A stretch of DNA of 64,000 nucleotides, from positions 70,359,931 through 70,423,930 of the forward strand of contig NW_026622985.1 in assembly GCF_023065955.2 (NCBI RefSeq). The letters run 5' to 3'. This DNA comes from Ursus arctos (lineage: Eukaryota; Chordata; Mammalia; Carnivora; Ursidae). A program made the translations under genes and the position numbers. Under the pieces are notes generated by a model, which was not told the origin of the DNA, did no database searches, and was given only the letters and a program-made list of their open reading frames with translations. Below are positions 44,967-56,990 of this stretch, in pieces; positions within the stretch are counted from its first letter, which is position 1; every line of letters begins with the position of its first letter.

Positions 44967-47717
44967 ACTGCCAATGGAAGTATGGAGATCATGTCTCTAA
45001 GTCTATATACTCATTTACCAAATTCCAGATTGCTTCTACTACCTCATGATTCAAATACCTCCACGGCTGGTTAGTGTCTGAATTTGCAGTTTCATTTGCC
45101 TACCTGCGTTTTATCCATCTATAATTTCTTGGGACTCAGAACTTTCTGTGAACTAGATTAAGACGGCAATCTTAATTTTGCGGAAAGAGAATAGTCTTCT
45201 TCAAGTTAAGTTTCCTATACATTTTTGTTAAAACTTTGCTTGTTGCTCTTATTTGTTTTCTAGAGTCCTTGTAAACAATAAAATAGGTGACTAAGTAGTA
45301 AATCAGTTATAAAAGAAACAGTAGAGTATAGACTTTTTAGCTTCTCTGGGATTTTTTTAATGGATGTATGCTCTTAGCCGTGATTTTTTTTATTGCAAAT
45401 GTATAATATACTCATCTATCTATTCTTACCCGGTATGATGGAATTGAACTTAGCATATTAAGAGGGAGTAAGGGCCCCCTGACACCCAAGGTTTGCTGAT
45501 GTCTTGAAACACTTGAGAAGCATTATTTCCTTTTATGGCTTTGAGCTGACATAAATTTTGTTTATGCATAAATACATTGATAGTTGTGACAGGAGATTTT
45601 GAGAGTAGGCCAGGGAAGGAAGCGAAGGCCCTCGGCAGCTGAGGAAGAGAGAAGTCCCACTAGGAGGGGTGGAAAACACGCTATATCCCACCTCCTGGGT
45701 TTGCCAGGGAGAAGCCCTGCATCTTAGAGTCTGAGGAATTCGGAAAAAACTCGGAGGTCCTTTAGCCCAGCTGTGACTGAGGGGGTTCCCAGGATGTGGG
45801 ACTTGCAGTTTTAACATGGGGAAAGTCCCAGAAAACCTGATGTACCGTCCCCCCTTCTGTAAGGACCCCCTTCCTACATGATAAGCATAGGCTATTACTG
45901 TTTCCAGTTTGCAGATGACTCTGTCAGAATGCTCTCAGTGATGGGAAGCCAGGTAATGGGTCTTAGAGGCTGCCTCCTCCAACTGAAATATTTCCCCTGT
46001 CATTGATATGCATTGGTCCTTTCTTATATGCAAACCACAGGTCTTCAGTTTTACAAGGTTAGAATATCAACTTGTTTGAGAGGTAAAAAAAAAAAAAATC
46101 AGACAACTCTACTTCCCTTATTCCCCAGTTCAATGTCATGATTTCAATTTAATTCAGACTACAAGGCCTGTGCTAGGCCCAGGAAGGGATCTAATAAAAG
46201 GACATGGACCAATGAACAAATCTCTAAAGTGATATGTTAGACACATTGATAAATGTGTCTAAATGTGGGAGTCCAAGATAAGTGCCTCTTTTGGAATAAA
46301 GGTATATATAAATATGCAATGCATGCAAGACGTAGAAGAGCAGATAATTAAATCTAGGCCATAGCAAGTCATTTGCTACAGTTTATCCAATCAGACTTGA
46401 CAAGTTAATTCAAATGGGCTTGATTGAGTATGTAGACATCTTCAGCTCTCAGGTAGAATGACAAACTCTGATCAAAGAAAAAAATTGTATTGTAAAAATA
46501 GTACTATAAAGATAACTTTGAGAGAGAGGAAAGACTCATGGGAAGACACATCTTCAATTATGATCCATATTCACTAACTGTCATTATTAACAAGGAGATA
46601 AAACCCATTATAGTTAAATGTGCAGAAGGTACTAAATTTAGCAGCTGTGCAATTGCATTGAAATGCAAAATAAAAGGGAAACCTGGAATAATTTTTGCAA
46701 GGCAAAATAGAAGAGGTTAGCATTAATATTAGAAGTACAATTAATTTGGCTGGAGCGGACAAGCACATGACTTAACACTAGCCTGAAACGTACTTTAAGA
46801 TAAAAACAATCAGATTTTTCTTTCTTTCCATTTTTCAGATTAAGTTTCTACACAGGCCAAATATACCAGATGATCGTGAAATTTCCACTTCAATTTGCAT
46901 GCCTAAGTATAGTCTTGCACATTAGAAATGAGAACAAAATGAAATGTAACCAATAGAATGTAAGGGAATACATCTTGGTTAAAGATGGAATCAATTCTCA
47001 GACATTTGAGAATAAATGCTTGGTATCAATAAAAACAAGTTTAAGCCTATGTCATGATTATCAGGTTTTTCTTCGTTCCACCAATAATTCTATAACATCA
47101 TTGTAACCTGATTTCTGGATTTTTTTTTCAATGCAACAGATTCTTTGTTTAATTGATGTGTCTAAATTTTCAGGTGCTTTGGAGGCTTGAAATTTGAAGC
47201 CAAAACCACGGAAGAACATGCTATGCACATAGCAAGTAAGTCTATAGACAGCATACTATTTTTGTAGTTGGAACTATTTTATGTGATGGTTATCACTGGT
47301 GCTGGGGTTTTTTGGAAATCCTATAATTTTTAGCAAGAATATGTCTAGATGTGACTTTGGATCCTGAAATTCTGGCCAGTCGTGGACCCAAAATATGCAG
47401 TTTTAAGATAAAATAATAAAATTGGGATAACTGATGGTGTTTTACACACACAGTAAATTCAGACAATGGATTTTTAGTTTCATTACAAATGGTATATATT
47501 TTTTTAAATTTTAGTTTGAGTATCAAGAATAAAAAGAAAAGTGTACTATTACCGTTTCTACACTATTTAAAGTGCAACTGAAAAATGAGCCCATATTATT
47601 AGAATATCTTCCCAAGGGTAAATATACTAGTAAGGGATAAATAGAGTAAGTAAAGGGAGTAACACTGTAATCTCTCGTGATGGGTTAGTCTGGGAAACAA
47701 AGGATCAGAAAGAAATT
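44965..47717. other. Intergenic, largely unassigned
   Basis: About 2.7 kb with no recognised gene. An A13 run stands at about 46087. The segment 46380-46800 is AT-rich and I could not match it to a repeat family. The 60-codon frame at 46538 has no known domain. Confidence 0.5.
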
Positions 47718-47730
47718 CAGAGGGTTTCTT

Positions 47731-47946
47731 TTCTTTTCTTTTTTTTTTTAAAGATTTTATTTATTTATTTGACAGAGATAGAGACAGCCAGCGAGAGAGG
47801 GAACACAGCAGGGAGTGGGAGAGGAAGAAGCAGACTCCTAGCGGAGGAGCCTGATGTGGGGCTCGATCCCATAACGCCGGGATCACGCCGGGATCACGCC
47901 CTGAGCCGAAGGCAGACGCCCAATGACTGCGCTACCCAGGCGCCCC
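47731..47946 (-). repeat. Can-SINE with internal 11-bp duplication
   Basis: Reverse long-type copy, flanked by cagagggtttctt at 47718-47730 and 47947-47959. Inside it the 11-bp unit cgccgggatca occurs twice in tandem at 47875-47885 and 47886-47896, which is not seen in the other copies here. Confidence 0.95.
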
Positions 47947-47959
47947 CAGAGGGTTTCTT

Positions 47960-48900
47960 AATATATATTTCTGGTCTTGTTTTGTTGAATACATGTGATC
48001 TCTGCTCTCTCTCAGGTTTTTTCTTTTTAATCTCACTCATCTTCTTCTGGTCTTCTATCCTGATTGTATTTCAGCAGTGTAAATGAGAAGGCTGTGTTGA
48101 CTCTCTATTTCCCAAAGGGCTTTTTAAAAATTTTTTCTTTGAAAATGAAGAACCATCCTGCACCGGCTGGAGCAGGATTTTAGGGTGAAGATAGGGTTAG
48201 GCTGCCTTCAGGTTCTTTATACAAGGTTCTGATTATTCTGTTTTTGTATTTTTGCTATTAGAATTACTCTGTATATCAACAAACCTTTCCTTATTCAAAT
48301 GATTTTGATTTTTTAAAATAGATCAGGGATGTCACTAAGTATGGGCATGTCTGTGAAAAGCTTCATACAGAAACTAAGGTATCTTTTTTAAGGAATAGGG
48401 GAACAAAGTAAATGTGATTATAATTCATCATATAATTTCTAAACCGAGTCATTGTGAATCTTTCTCAGTCAGATGAAATGTGTGTGTATGCATTCTGCCT
48501 TATACATATTACATCTTGCGGTCATTCTCCTCAAGTCTTTTGCTATCTAAATCATCTTTTCAACTATATACGGATAGTTGAAATTCCATCCGTCCAATAT
48601 CTCTATGAGAGAATATGTTGTCTTCAAGAAGTTAGAAATGGCAAATTCCCTTCCAAACCTGTTTGCTCTCCTGGTTCTGAAAACTAACGAGATTGGATTT
48701 GCATTCATTCAGTTCTAAATAAGTCACTAAATAAGGATAACCAGTTAGTTTGGATGTTATTCATGAACACAGGATACTGACTAATTCATGAAGTCAACCC
48801 ATGAATGTGGGTGAGATACTTTTCATTTATTTTAAACAGAAACCAAAGAGTTAGAAGAGTCATTTCTTTTTAAAAAAGTTAACTATGTTTTATTGTTATT
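47960..48900. other. Intergenic, nothing recognised
   Basis: AT-rich unassigned sequence. Short frames only. Confidence 0.5.
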
Positions 48901-48904
48901 TATT

Positions 48905-49572
48905 TTTTTGTTTGTTCATTTACTTCTGAGGTAAAATTGACATCCAACATCCTATTAGTTTCAAGTGTACATCATAGTGATTCAATATTTTTATACACTG
49001 GGAAATGATCCCCACGGTAAGCCTCTGTTAGCCTCTGTCACCATGCATAGTTATTACGCTATGATTGACTATATTCCCTGTGCTCTACATAACATCCCAA
49101 TGACCGACTTATTTTATAACTGGAAGTTTATACCTCTTAATCCCGCTCACCTATTTCACCCATCTTCAGTTCCTCCCCACTCTGATAACCAACAGTTTGT
49201 TTCTTGTATTTATGAGTCTGTTTCTGTTTTGTTTTTTAGATTCCACACGTGAATGAAATCATTTAATATTTGTTTTTCTCTGCTGATTTATTTCACTTAG
49301 CATAAGGCCCTCTGGGTCCATCCATGTTGTTGCAAATGGCAAGAATTTGTTCTTTTTTATGGTTCAATAATACCCATTTTATACGCACACACACATATCA
49401 CATCTTTTTGATCCATTCATGTGCTCATGGATCCTTAGATTGCTTCCATGGACCCTTATCTTGGCTATCGTAAATAATGCTGCAGTGAACATAGGGGTGC
49501 ATGCATATCTTTGGGTTGGTGGTTTCATTTTCTTTAAATAAATACCCAGAAGTGGGATTGCTAGATCGAGAA
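48905..49572 (-). repeat. L1 3' end, reverse (carnivore type)
   Basis: Reverse L1 3' UTR and ORF2 end: tttcaagtgtacatcatagt, ctgtgctctacataacatcc, acttagcataaggccctctg and agaagtgggattgctagatc. It corresponds to the same region as the forward copy in CAPZA2 intron 8. Confidence 0.88.
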
Positions 49573-50225
49573 CAGTTATTCTTGCATTGAAATCTCAGAT
49601 GAACTCTGAAAATCACTTACAAAAGTAGGTTCTTAAACTTATAACAAACTATAAAACTAAAGACCCTGACAGCCAATATATATGCACGTACACTCCCACA
49701 CACCACTTACAAAACAAAATAAGAAACACTAGAGAAGAAATTTCAAAGAACTTCTGAAGGTCTTCCCTAATATATTGGTTTCTTATTCAGTTCAGATATT
49801 TTACCAGACTAAGATAAACATTTTAACCAAACATACAAACCAGTTTATGAGGAATTTAGGAGTATGTTGTTTTTACATAATCCCCACAAATTAATGGTCA
49901 TTTAACTCCTATTATACAGCCCACAGGTAGTTATGCCTCCTGAAGCAAACTTTCAAGATAAGCTCAGCATACGGTGGAAGACCAAATTTTAAGTTTTACC
50001 CCCGAAGTAAATCTCACATTAGTATTCTTTATAAAATATAAGATTTGGAATTTCTTTTCATAGAATTGATTTTTATTCCTTTATACAATACTCAGTGAGT
50101 ATTTACTGAGCATGTACCATGTACCAAATGTAGCACTATTTGTATTAGGAGGCAAAGAAGACTAAAATAAACAACAATAACATATTACCTAACATTAAAG
50201 GCCTCAATTAACAGAAAGGAAGGAC
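49573..50225. other. Intergenic, nothing firm
   Basis: AT-rich. A short MIR/L2-like piece (tactgagcatgtaccatgta) lies near 50100-50150. No gene seen. Confidence 0.5.
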
Positions 50226-50229
50226 ATTG

Positions 50230-50440
50230 ACTAGGTATTGCGCTAAGCATTTTCAGTAGGCATCTCATCAAATCTTCCCAACAACCCCTTGTATACAAAT
50301 AGATACAAGTGTAACCCATTGAACAGGTGAAGAAACTGGCTCGGGGAAACTCAGTAACTTGTAAAGAGCACCCAGGTAGTGAATAGCAGGATCAAGAATG
50401 GAGCCCATCATTGTCTGGCTCCAATCTTATGCTTTAACAG
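50230..50440 (-). repeat. MIR, reverse
   Basis: Reverse MIR core: gcgctaagcattttcagtag, caggtgaagaaactggctcg, cagtaacttgtaaagagcac and ggagcccatcattg. Confidence 0.75.
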
Positions 50441-50527
50441 ACTACCATAAGCTTCCTGGTACAGCATCTCAGGAAAGAGACAGTTAACTCTGGGAGGCAG
50501 GAGGGAGCTGGTGTCACAAAGGAGGTG

Positions 50528-50724
50528 TTTTGTTTAAGATTTTATTTATTTGACAGAGAAAGAGAGGGAGAGAGCACAAGCAGAGGGGAACAGCAGGCAG
50601 AGGGAAAGGGAAAAGCAGGCTCCCAGTGAACAGGGAGCCCGACACAGGGCTCAATCCCAGGCCCCTGGGATCACGACCTGAGCCGAAGGCAGATGCTTAA
50701 CCAACTGAGCCACCCAGGCGCCCC
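50528..50724 (-). repeat. Can-SINE
   Basis: Reverse copy ending actgagccacccaggcgcccc. The 10-bp flank aaaggaggtg occurs at 50518-50527 and 50725-50734. Confidence 0.93.
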
Positions 50725-50739
50725 AAAGGAGGTGCTATT

Positions 50740-51490
50740 TTAAGTGCATCTCTAAATAAGCTGTTTTCAGGCAGTTGTGGCAGGGAAAGAAGGTTGGCAG
50801 GAAGTATATCACAGAAAACTATACTCTAGGCAGGTCCTGTGGAGCAGGGAGAAGGTCATGAAAGAGGATAGCACGTTCGCCAAAATGCTGGTGGTATGAA
50901 GACTGCCTAGGATGAGAGATGGGGCTGTGTAGGTTAGTAGGACCACCTTGAGTGACATCTAGATTGTATCCTTTAGGTAGGCTTTGGGGTGGAGTAGGAG
51001 TGGAGTAGATAGGGCCTTTTAAGCAGGGAATGAGTTATCTGATTTGTAGTTTGAAAGGTAACTCTGGCAGAGAAGTGTGGAAGAAGGTGGATTGGGCGGG
51101 TGTGCGGGATGGTGGTGGTAGGGGTAATGGTGGTGCTAGTGTTGGTTGTGGAGAAACTGGAGGCAGGGAGCCCACACCCTGTTCTCTGTGAGAGATGACG
51201 AGGTTATGAGAGACTAAAGGTTATTGTAGGAGAATAGAGAGAAGTGACAGATCCGAGACAGGACCCTAAAGTTTTGATGCCCAATTGAATGCAGAGAGGA
51301 AAGGAGGTGAGTGAGAGGGACTCCCATTCCTTCTGGGTGGGATGATCCTCAGATTTCTGAATTAGGGAGCCGGAAGTGCAGTGCTCATTCCCGGGACTCT
51401 AGGAGGAGGAGCAGTTGGAGGTGAGTTTTAGATGTAATAAGCTTGGGGTGACTGTGGGTCATTCCATTGGGAAATGGTCAAGAGGAGGCT
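50740..51490 (-). repeat. L2-derived sequence, reverse (probable)
   Basis: G-rich text such as gcaggtcctgtggagcaggg, gggccttttaagcagggaat and gaaaggtaactctggcagag is the reverse complement of L2 sense motifs. Borders are uncertain. Confidence 0.55.
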
Positions 51491-52715
51491 AGACATATCT
51501 GGTTGTCACTATTTCAGGAGTGGTTCCACTCAAGAGCCACCCTTTACCTTTTATCATTATCCTGCCTATCCTATCAGTCACCAAGGCCTGTCAATTCTAC
51601 CTTCTTAAATATCCTTTAATCCCCACTTACATTCATCTCTGAATTGGTCATTTGGATTCGTGTGTGCAGTGCCAAATAACAGTAAACACCTTTGTGTTTC
51701 TGCAAGGCCCTTCAGAATCACATCTTCTTTGGCTTTATCTCTCTTGACACCATCCCACAGAGAGCCTACGCTCCAGCCACGTTGAAGCAGTCACACTTCC
51801 CACGAGATCATGATCTCTCACTTCTGTCTCCAAGAACAAAGACATGTCTCCAACTCCGACCCCCTCCCTGGCTGCACACCAGAGAGAGGCAATAATGAAT
51901 AAGACAGAGCTGACTCTCCAAGAACGCCTAGTAGACAATCAGAAAATTGTGGCTCATCTGAGCCATATTTATGCTCCTTCTTCGGGGTTCACTGACAACA
52001 AAAAGGTAGGCCCCAAGATGTTCATTTAAATTAAGTAGGCAGTTCTACTACAGAGATTCTGGTGGTTACTTAATCATAACATAAAATAGATGGTTCATGT
52101 ATTCATGTTGTCTAATTCTAAAATGTGAGAGGAGTTCTATTATGTATGCCGTAAATATGTCCTGAATGCAAAAAGTTAAAGGAGCTTGTTTCTTTATGCT
52201 ACAAGTAAGCAGAGCAAAATTTATAGTAAAATATTCTGCTGAATACTCAGAATTCTAAAAATGTCTTGGCGGTAGATAGGATAACCTGCAATTACTCTAT
52301 TATCATCTAATGCATAGAAAGTGAAATTATTTTTGGCTAGAAACAGACTTTCAACTTCCACTTGGTAAAGGCAACATTTTATTCAGCCCAGACAAAAGCC
52401 CTTGTAATAATCTTGTTTAAAGTAGTCCATTCAGATTAAGCCAAAATTATCCCAGAGAATTAATATTAAAAACAGGCTGGCAGTTGTTTGAACTGTGATC
52501 ACCCCCCCCCAAAAAAACGAGAGGATAAACATTCTTCTTGCTAAGATTTCTTTGGAAAACCCCTGTGCTGCTCCAAGGAGGACAAAACAAAGGTAAATAG
52601 CGTGTGCAACCAAAATCTTGCTTAATAGAGTGATTTATTTTCTGGCCTACTAACCAGTGACAGGAGCACATCTATCTTTCCCCAGCTGCCCTGGGTTTAT
52701 TCATCCCTCTGAGCC
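51491..52715. other. Intergenic, ST7 upstream flank
   Basis: Possible forward L2 fragment at about 51540-51700. A C10A6 homopolymer junction stands at 52502-52517. No gene recognised. Confidence 0.5.
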
Positions 52716-52719
52716 TGAA

Positions 52720-52965
52720 TTCTGAGAGCAAGGAGTGCAGTGTAGAGTTTAAGACCTCTGTAGATGGATGTGTGGCATCCATCACACTGCAACTGAATTT
52801 TGGCTTGAGTTTAAGGTAAACTGCTCAATCGCTTTGTGCCTCAGTTTCCCTGTCTACAGAATGGGGATTGTCGAAGGGGTTAAATGAGATCATACAGAGC
52901 TTGGAACAGTGCCTGGCGGATAGTAAACCCTCAACATATGTGAGTTATCATTATATGTCAAGAGT
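52720..52965 (+). repeat. MIR
   Basis: Sense MIR: cgctttgtgcctcagtttcc, ctgtctacagaatggggatt, aaatgagatcatacagagct and ggaacagtgcctggcgg. It ends about 100 bp before the ST7 CpG island. Confidence 0.85.
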
Positions 52966-52989
52966 TCCCCTCCGCGTCCCAGTTGGCCT

Positions 52990-53289
52990 GTCTTTCTAAA
53001 TATTAGCACAATAAATATAAATGGCATCAGAACGTGAGGGGGCAGAGGCCACGTGATCCCTCCACGAAAGCCACATGCAGGGGCCTTCAGAGACTTAGCA
53101 ATAAGCCGGGGAAAGGAAAGGTAGGCGCGACCGCGGCCCGCGCGATTTCCCGCCGCGCCCGGGCGGGCGGGCTCCGGGGGCGCCCGGGCCACGGCGGCGG
53201 CGGCGGCGGCGGCGCGAGCGGCGCCTCCGGGCCGGTGAATCATCCCGGCAGACACCGAGAGCCGCGGCAGCAGAGAGCAGCGCTGAAAA
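52990..53289 (+). promoter_or_regulatory. ST7: ST7 promoter and 5' UTR region
   Basis: TATA-less, GC-rich promoter region directly upstream of the ST7 start codon. Visible motifs are an E-box CACGTG at 53050-53055, an E2F-like TTTCCCGCC at 53146-53154 and Sp1-type gggcgggcggg at 53161-53171. A CGG repeat follows at 53192-53212. A 7-codon upstream ORF (ATG at 53075, stop 53096-53098) would matter only if transcription starts before it. The transcription start is not determinable here. Confidence 0.6.
53192..53212 (+). repeat. (CGG)7 in the ST7 leader
   Basis: Seven uninterrupted CGG units ending 77 bp before the ATG, inside the CpG island and probably transcribed. Confidence 0.95.
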
Positions 53290-53440
53290 ATGGCTGAAGC
53301 GGGCACGGGCTTTCTGGAGCAGCTCAAGTCCTGCATAGTTTGGTCTTGGACTTATCTCTGGACTGTGTGGTTCTTCATCGTGCTCTTCCTGGTCTACATC
53401 CTGCGGGTGCCCTTGAAAATCAACGACAACTTGAGCACAG
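53290..53440 (+). CDS. ST7: ST7, suppressor of tumorigenicity 7, exon 1 (3' partial)
   Basis: ST7 is a conserved multi-pass membrane protein from the 7q31 region. It has been reported as a candidate tumour suppressor, and its biochemical role is not settled. Seen here: an ATG with a strong context (A at -3, G at +4), then 50 codons starting MAEAGTGFLEQLKSC and ending KINDNLST plus one base of a split codon, and a donor gtaagg at 53441. Residues about 15-38 (CIVWSWTYLW... to ...VYIL) form an aromatic-rich hydrophobic segment, the first predicted membrane span. The human protein as I recall it differs here only at residue 5 (Ala instead of Gly). The open frame continues into the intron to 53883, but that part is not ST7 protein. 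CAPZA2 lies upstream on the same strand, as in other mammals. Confidence 0.96.
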
Positions 53441-56400
53441 GTAAGGCCGGGGCCGCCGGGCCCGCGGCGCTCGCCCCTCCCCCGCCCCGGAAAGTTAGTG
53501 CAACTCGCGCGGGGCCGCGGCTAGCGGGGGCGGGAGGCCGGGCGCGCGCTCGGGGACGCGCCGGGGCCCGCGCACTGGACGCCCGCGGCCACCCGCCGAG
53601 GACGCGGCGCCTCAGGTGGCGGGGCCGGGCTGCGGGGCTCGCAGTCCGTGTGGGAGCGGCCGGCGGCCTTCCCGGCCCCGCGACCCCGCGGAGGTGGAGC
53701 CGCGCCGCGCACACGCCGCGAGGCGGGCCCGGCAGGCGGCGACGGCACCTCGGCCCTACCGGGCCGCTCTGCCGGGGGCCGGTCGGCGGGCGACGGAGGA
53801 GGACGGCGGCGGGAGCGAGGGAGTTCCGGCGGACGCCCCCTCGGGTGTCGGCGCGCGGACCCCGAGGTTCTCCTCAGAGTTAGACCGTGTCCGTCCTCAC
53901 ACCCTGTGGGCCGAGGGTGCCGAACACCCGAAGTGTGGTCGGACCAGGCGTCTCTCCCCGCCGGCGGCACTCGGCCAGCTGAGGGCGCCTTCGTGGGAGG
54001 GCTGCCCAGGGGTGCCCAGCGCTGACGCCCCTCAGCCGCGGCCGAGCCGGGACACGGGGGCCCGGACTGTCGGGGCTGCGCCCTCGGGGGCCCGGATTTG
54101 AGCCCCCGGGGCTGAGGGGGGAGCGGCGTCGCTCTCATTTCGCTGGGGAGAGGGCTACCTGTCAGGGGCACGGATGACGTGTCGGGTTACCAAACGGAAT
54201 GTCAAAGGGGCAAAAGGAGAGACGGGAAATCGAATTCGTGATGGTTTTAAAGGATCTCGACGCTTCTCTCTACCCTCTCCCCGCCCGCGTTAGGCTCTGG
54301 TAACTAGCCTTGTCCGGAATCTTTGCTAAAGCGCCACAGGCTAAGAAGCGAGCCCCGCACGTCTCATGCTCACGGTCGTAAGTGCAGAAGGTAATTAGCA
54401 CAGGATCTTAATAAACTGGCAGCTAGCCGACCGAATCATTAAAAACAGCCACAAAGAAAATCCACACCAACAGTAACACTCCAGAGACAATTCAGAAACA
54501 CAAAAGTATATTTTGAAGGAAGGATTACAGCCCTTCTTTGAAGTCTGGAAGTAGTTGTGGGACTCAAGTTAGTTTTTTCAATTTATTTTTATTTTTATTT
54601 TTTAGTTTCACGGTACTTTGGAAAATCCTTGCAGTCCCGAATATGTATGTAATGTATCTATTCCACCTAGTGTGTGATTTGTACAGTCTGGGAATTCAGG
54701 TCTGGTAATGCATTTTCCTGTGTGGTGATAACTGCTCTAAAATAATTTTTAGAACACTTGATGTAATATACTCATTTTGTTAGTGCTTGTGCTTTTAAAT
54801 TCTAAACCTCAGGCATCTTGATTATTGCTAACTTGAACTCCTGTTCATATTTACATTTGTTTCTTAGTGTCCCTGGGAGACAGATAGGCTTCTGCACCCT
54901 AGAATCATCCTGACATTTTAATAGGTGTTGCTCAGCCCTTGGATTTAGTCATCTCAAAGATCATGGCTTTCTGGCTGTTTTTCCTTTCGAGTCGCTGATT
55001 GTCACAGTACTATCTTCCTTGGTTTAGGCAAATGTAACTCCAAGATACCTCTAGTCCCAATGCCCTGTGATTTTAAGAAGTTACTTGAATATATATGGTA
55101 AGGGAATCATATATTTATTGGAAGTGGGTTTGATTTTTTTCTGCCTAAAAAGTTATTGTAGGATTTTTAAAAATGTGAATGTTTCTCATTTAATACACAC
55201 TTAAAATTGGTATTTCAGAACCCACATTTGTATACCACATTTTTAAAAAGCAGGTTAAATAATCATCCGTGTGTGTTTATGTGTACATGTGCCCATAAGT
55301 GCCACTTACCAGTGCTCTGTGCGGAATAGGCAAGAAGCAAAAGACCTACTGGAAAACTATGTAGTTTTTAAGGAAGAAAATGCTGTAGTTAGATCTTCTC
55401 CCAGCAACTTTAAGTCTGGCATATCTCACAAATACCTTGTTAATTTGTATAGGGTTGTTGCTCATTTGGGCTTATAAGAGGTAGAAGTATGAAGATGTGC
55501 AGCCCATCAGGGCTGGATCTCATCAGGTATAGAATGGAGGGAGCCTGAGGCTATTTGCCCTAGTGATGCTGGGCTTCTGTTTTCAGTGTGGTTTTATGCA
55601 CATTTTAGTCATAAAGGAAGGTAAAAGGAGAAGCGTATAGAGACAACTACCTCTTTGCTATTTTTCGTGAGAAGATGGGAGAAATGGGGACATGGACCCT
55701 CCCATGGTGGAACTTGCCCTTCCAGGGTGATCTAAGTGGATTCTAATGGGACTAATACTTGCTGTTCCTAAGCCCTGTGGTGCTTGCTCTTCCTGTGGCA
55801 GTGAAGGCGAGTGTCCCTGGAAAGGTCACTGAGTCCAGAGCTGCTTTTAAGGAGCTGCGGGTAGCACAGGCCTCCTTCCTTAGCGAAGGTGAGGACACCG
55901 GCACAGTGAGGCCGATTGGTGAGGCAGCCAGGAGCCCAGGGCTTCCATGACACAGGCCCAACTCTGGACTCAGTAAGATTGTGGAATCTGCTAAAAATGT
56001 TCCGGAGTTGTTTTGGATATCTACTTGACATGTTCTTCTCAATAGCTTGATTATCTATGACAACGTTCATATTTCTAACCTCATTTGATCTATTTTTCAG
56101 TAAATGTATTTCATTCGATTTGCTTTTTTTAAAATTTTTTTCTGAATGTCTTCTATGCACAGGATGTTGTGGCAGGTGTTATGATGGGAAAGATATGCAA
56201 GTTTGTAAAACTCAGGCTAACTTAGGGGTTTATCACATGGGAACAACTTCTCATTATGCAAAGTGGAGCAGGGCAAGGCAGTTGGAGCTTCTCTTGAACT
56301 GAACCTTGCAGGATGAAGAGAATTCCATGATTCTGAGTGGGAGATGCAGACAAAGTCACAAAAATTGGAAGTGCAGGTCAGATTCAGAGAACCATGAATC

Positions 56401-56820
56401 ATGTGGAATTTAAAACAATCAAAGGAAAGGACTTTAATGAACAAGGATACCTTTGCTGCTCATGTGTCATGTATAGTTTTCCAAGTAAAAATACCTTTAA
56501 GGGTCTTTTTATTGATGTTCTACTTCCCCACTCCTACCATCTGGGTTTACTTGACCTTCACTGCATTGAGCCTGTACCATTTAAGGATAAAGTAGTATTC
56601 TATTAGACCACATAGGGAAAACGTCACATAGGCAACCAGCTCTTGCAATGAAAAATGAATTTTAAGACAGACAAGGGAGAAAACAAATATATTAGAAATA
56701 GTGCACACTGGTTAGCTTTGATAATTGATTTTTTGATCTCTGCCCTTGAGTTGGTTAGGAAGATGTTAAAATAGTTCTATGATTTACTGAAAACAGAATG
56801 AACTTTTAACATGATTTTTA

Positions 56821-56990
56821 TTTATTTACTTATTATTATTTTTTAAAATATTGTATTTATTTACTAGAAAAAGAGTGAGAGAGAGAGTACAGAGGGGGAG
56901 GGAGAAGCAGACTTCCCGCTGAGCAGGAAGCCCAATGTGGGGCTTGATACCAAGACCCCAAGATCATGACCTGAGTCACCCAGATGCCCC
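56821..56990 (-). repeat. Can-SINE, internally deleted
   Basis: Reverse element whose tRNA-like part is shortened: atcatgacctgagtcaccca joins directly to gatgcccc, missing the usual 25-30 bp. The flank ttaacatgattttta is duplicated at 56806-56820 and 56991-57005. Confidence 0.9.

Larger units (their letters stand above)
53110..54130. promoter_or_regulatory. ST7: CpG island spanning ST7 exon 1
   Basis: About 1 kb of very CpG-dense sequence in an otherwise AT-rich, CpG-poor window, covering the promoter, first coding exon and start of intron 1. It marks a housekeeping-type, normally unmethylated promoter. Long open frames on both strands here (for example 53521-54171 reverse) come from the scarcity of AT-rich stop codons. 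Confidence 0.92.

Noticed and set aside
53034..53297. 87-codon + strand frame upstream of and overlapping the ST7 start
   Set aside because: It begins with a non-ATG codon and runs through the GC-rich leader. No evidence of translation.
52890..53336. 148-codon reverse frame over the ST7 promoter
   Set aside because: The poly-alanine run is just the reverse reading of the CGG repeat.
53441..53883. Continuation of the ST7 frame past exon 1 (to 197 codons)
   Set aside because: The strong gtaagg donor at 53441 sits exactly where the known ST7 exon 1 ends. The downstream residues are unlike ST7 and are CpG-island low complexity.
53521..54171. 216-codon reverse open frame and overlapping frames at 53394-53714 and 53616-54101
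   Set aside because: These Arg/Pro/Ala/Gly-rich translations come from CpG-island sequence, where stop codons are rare. There is no domain, start context or splice support.
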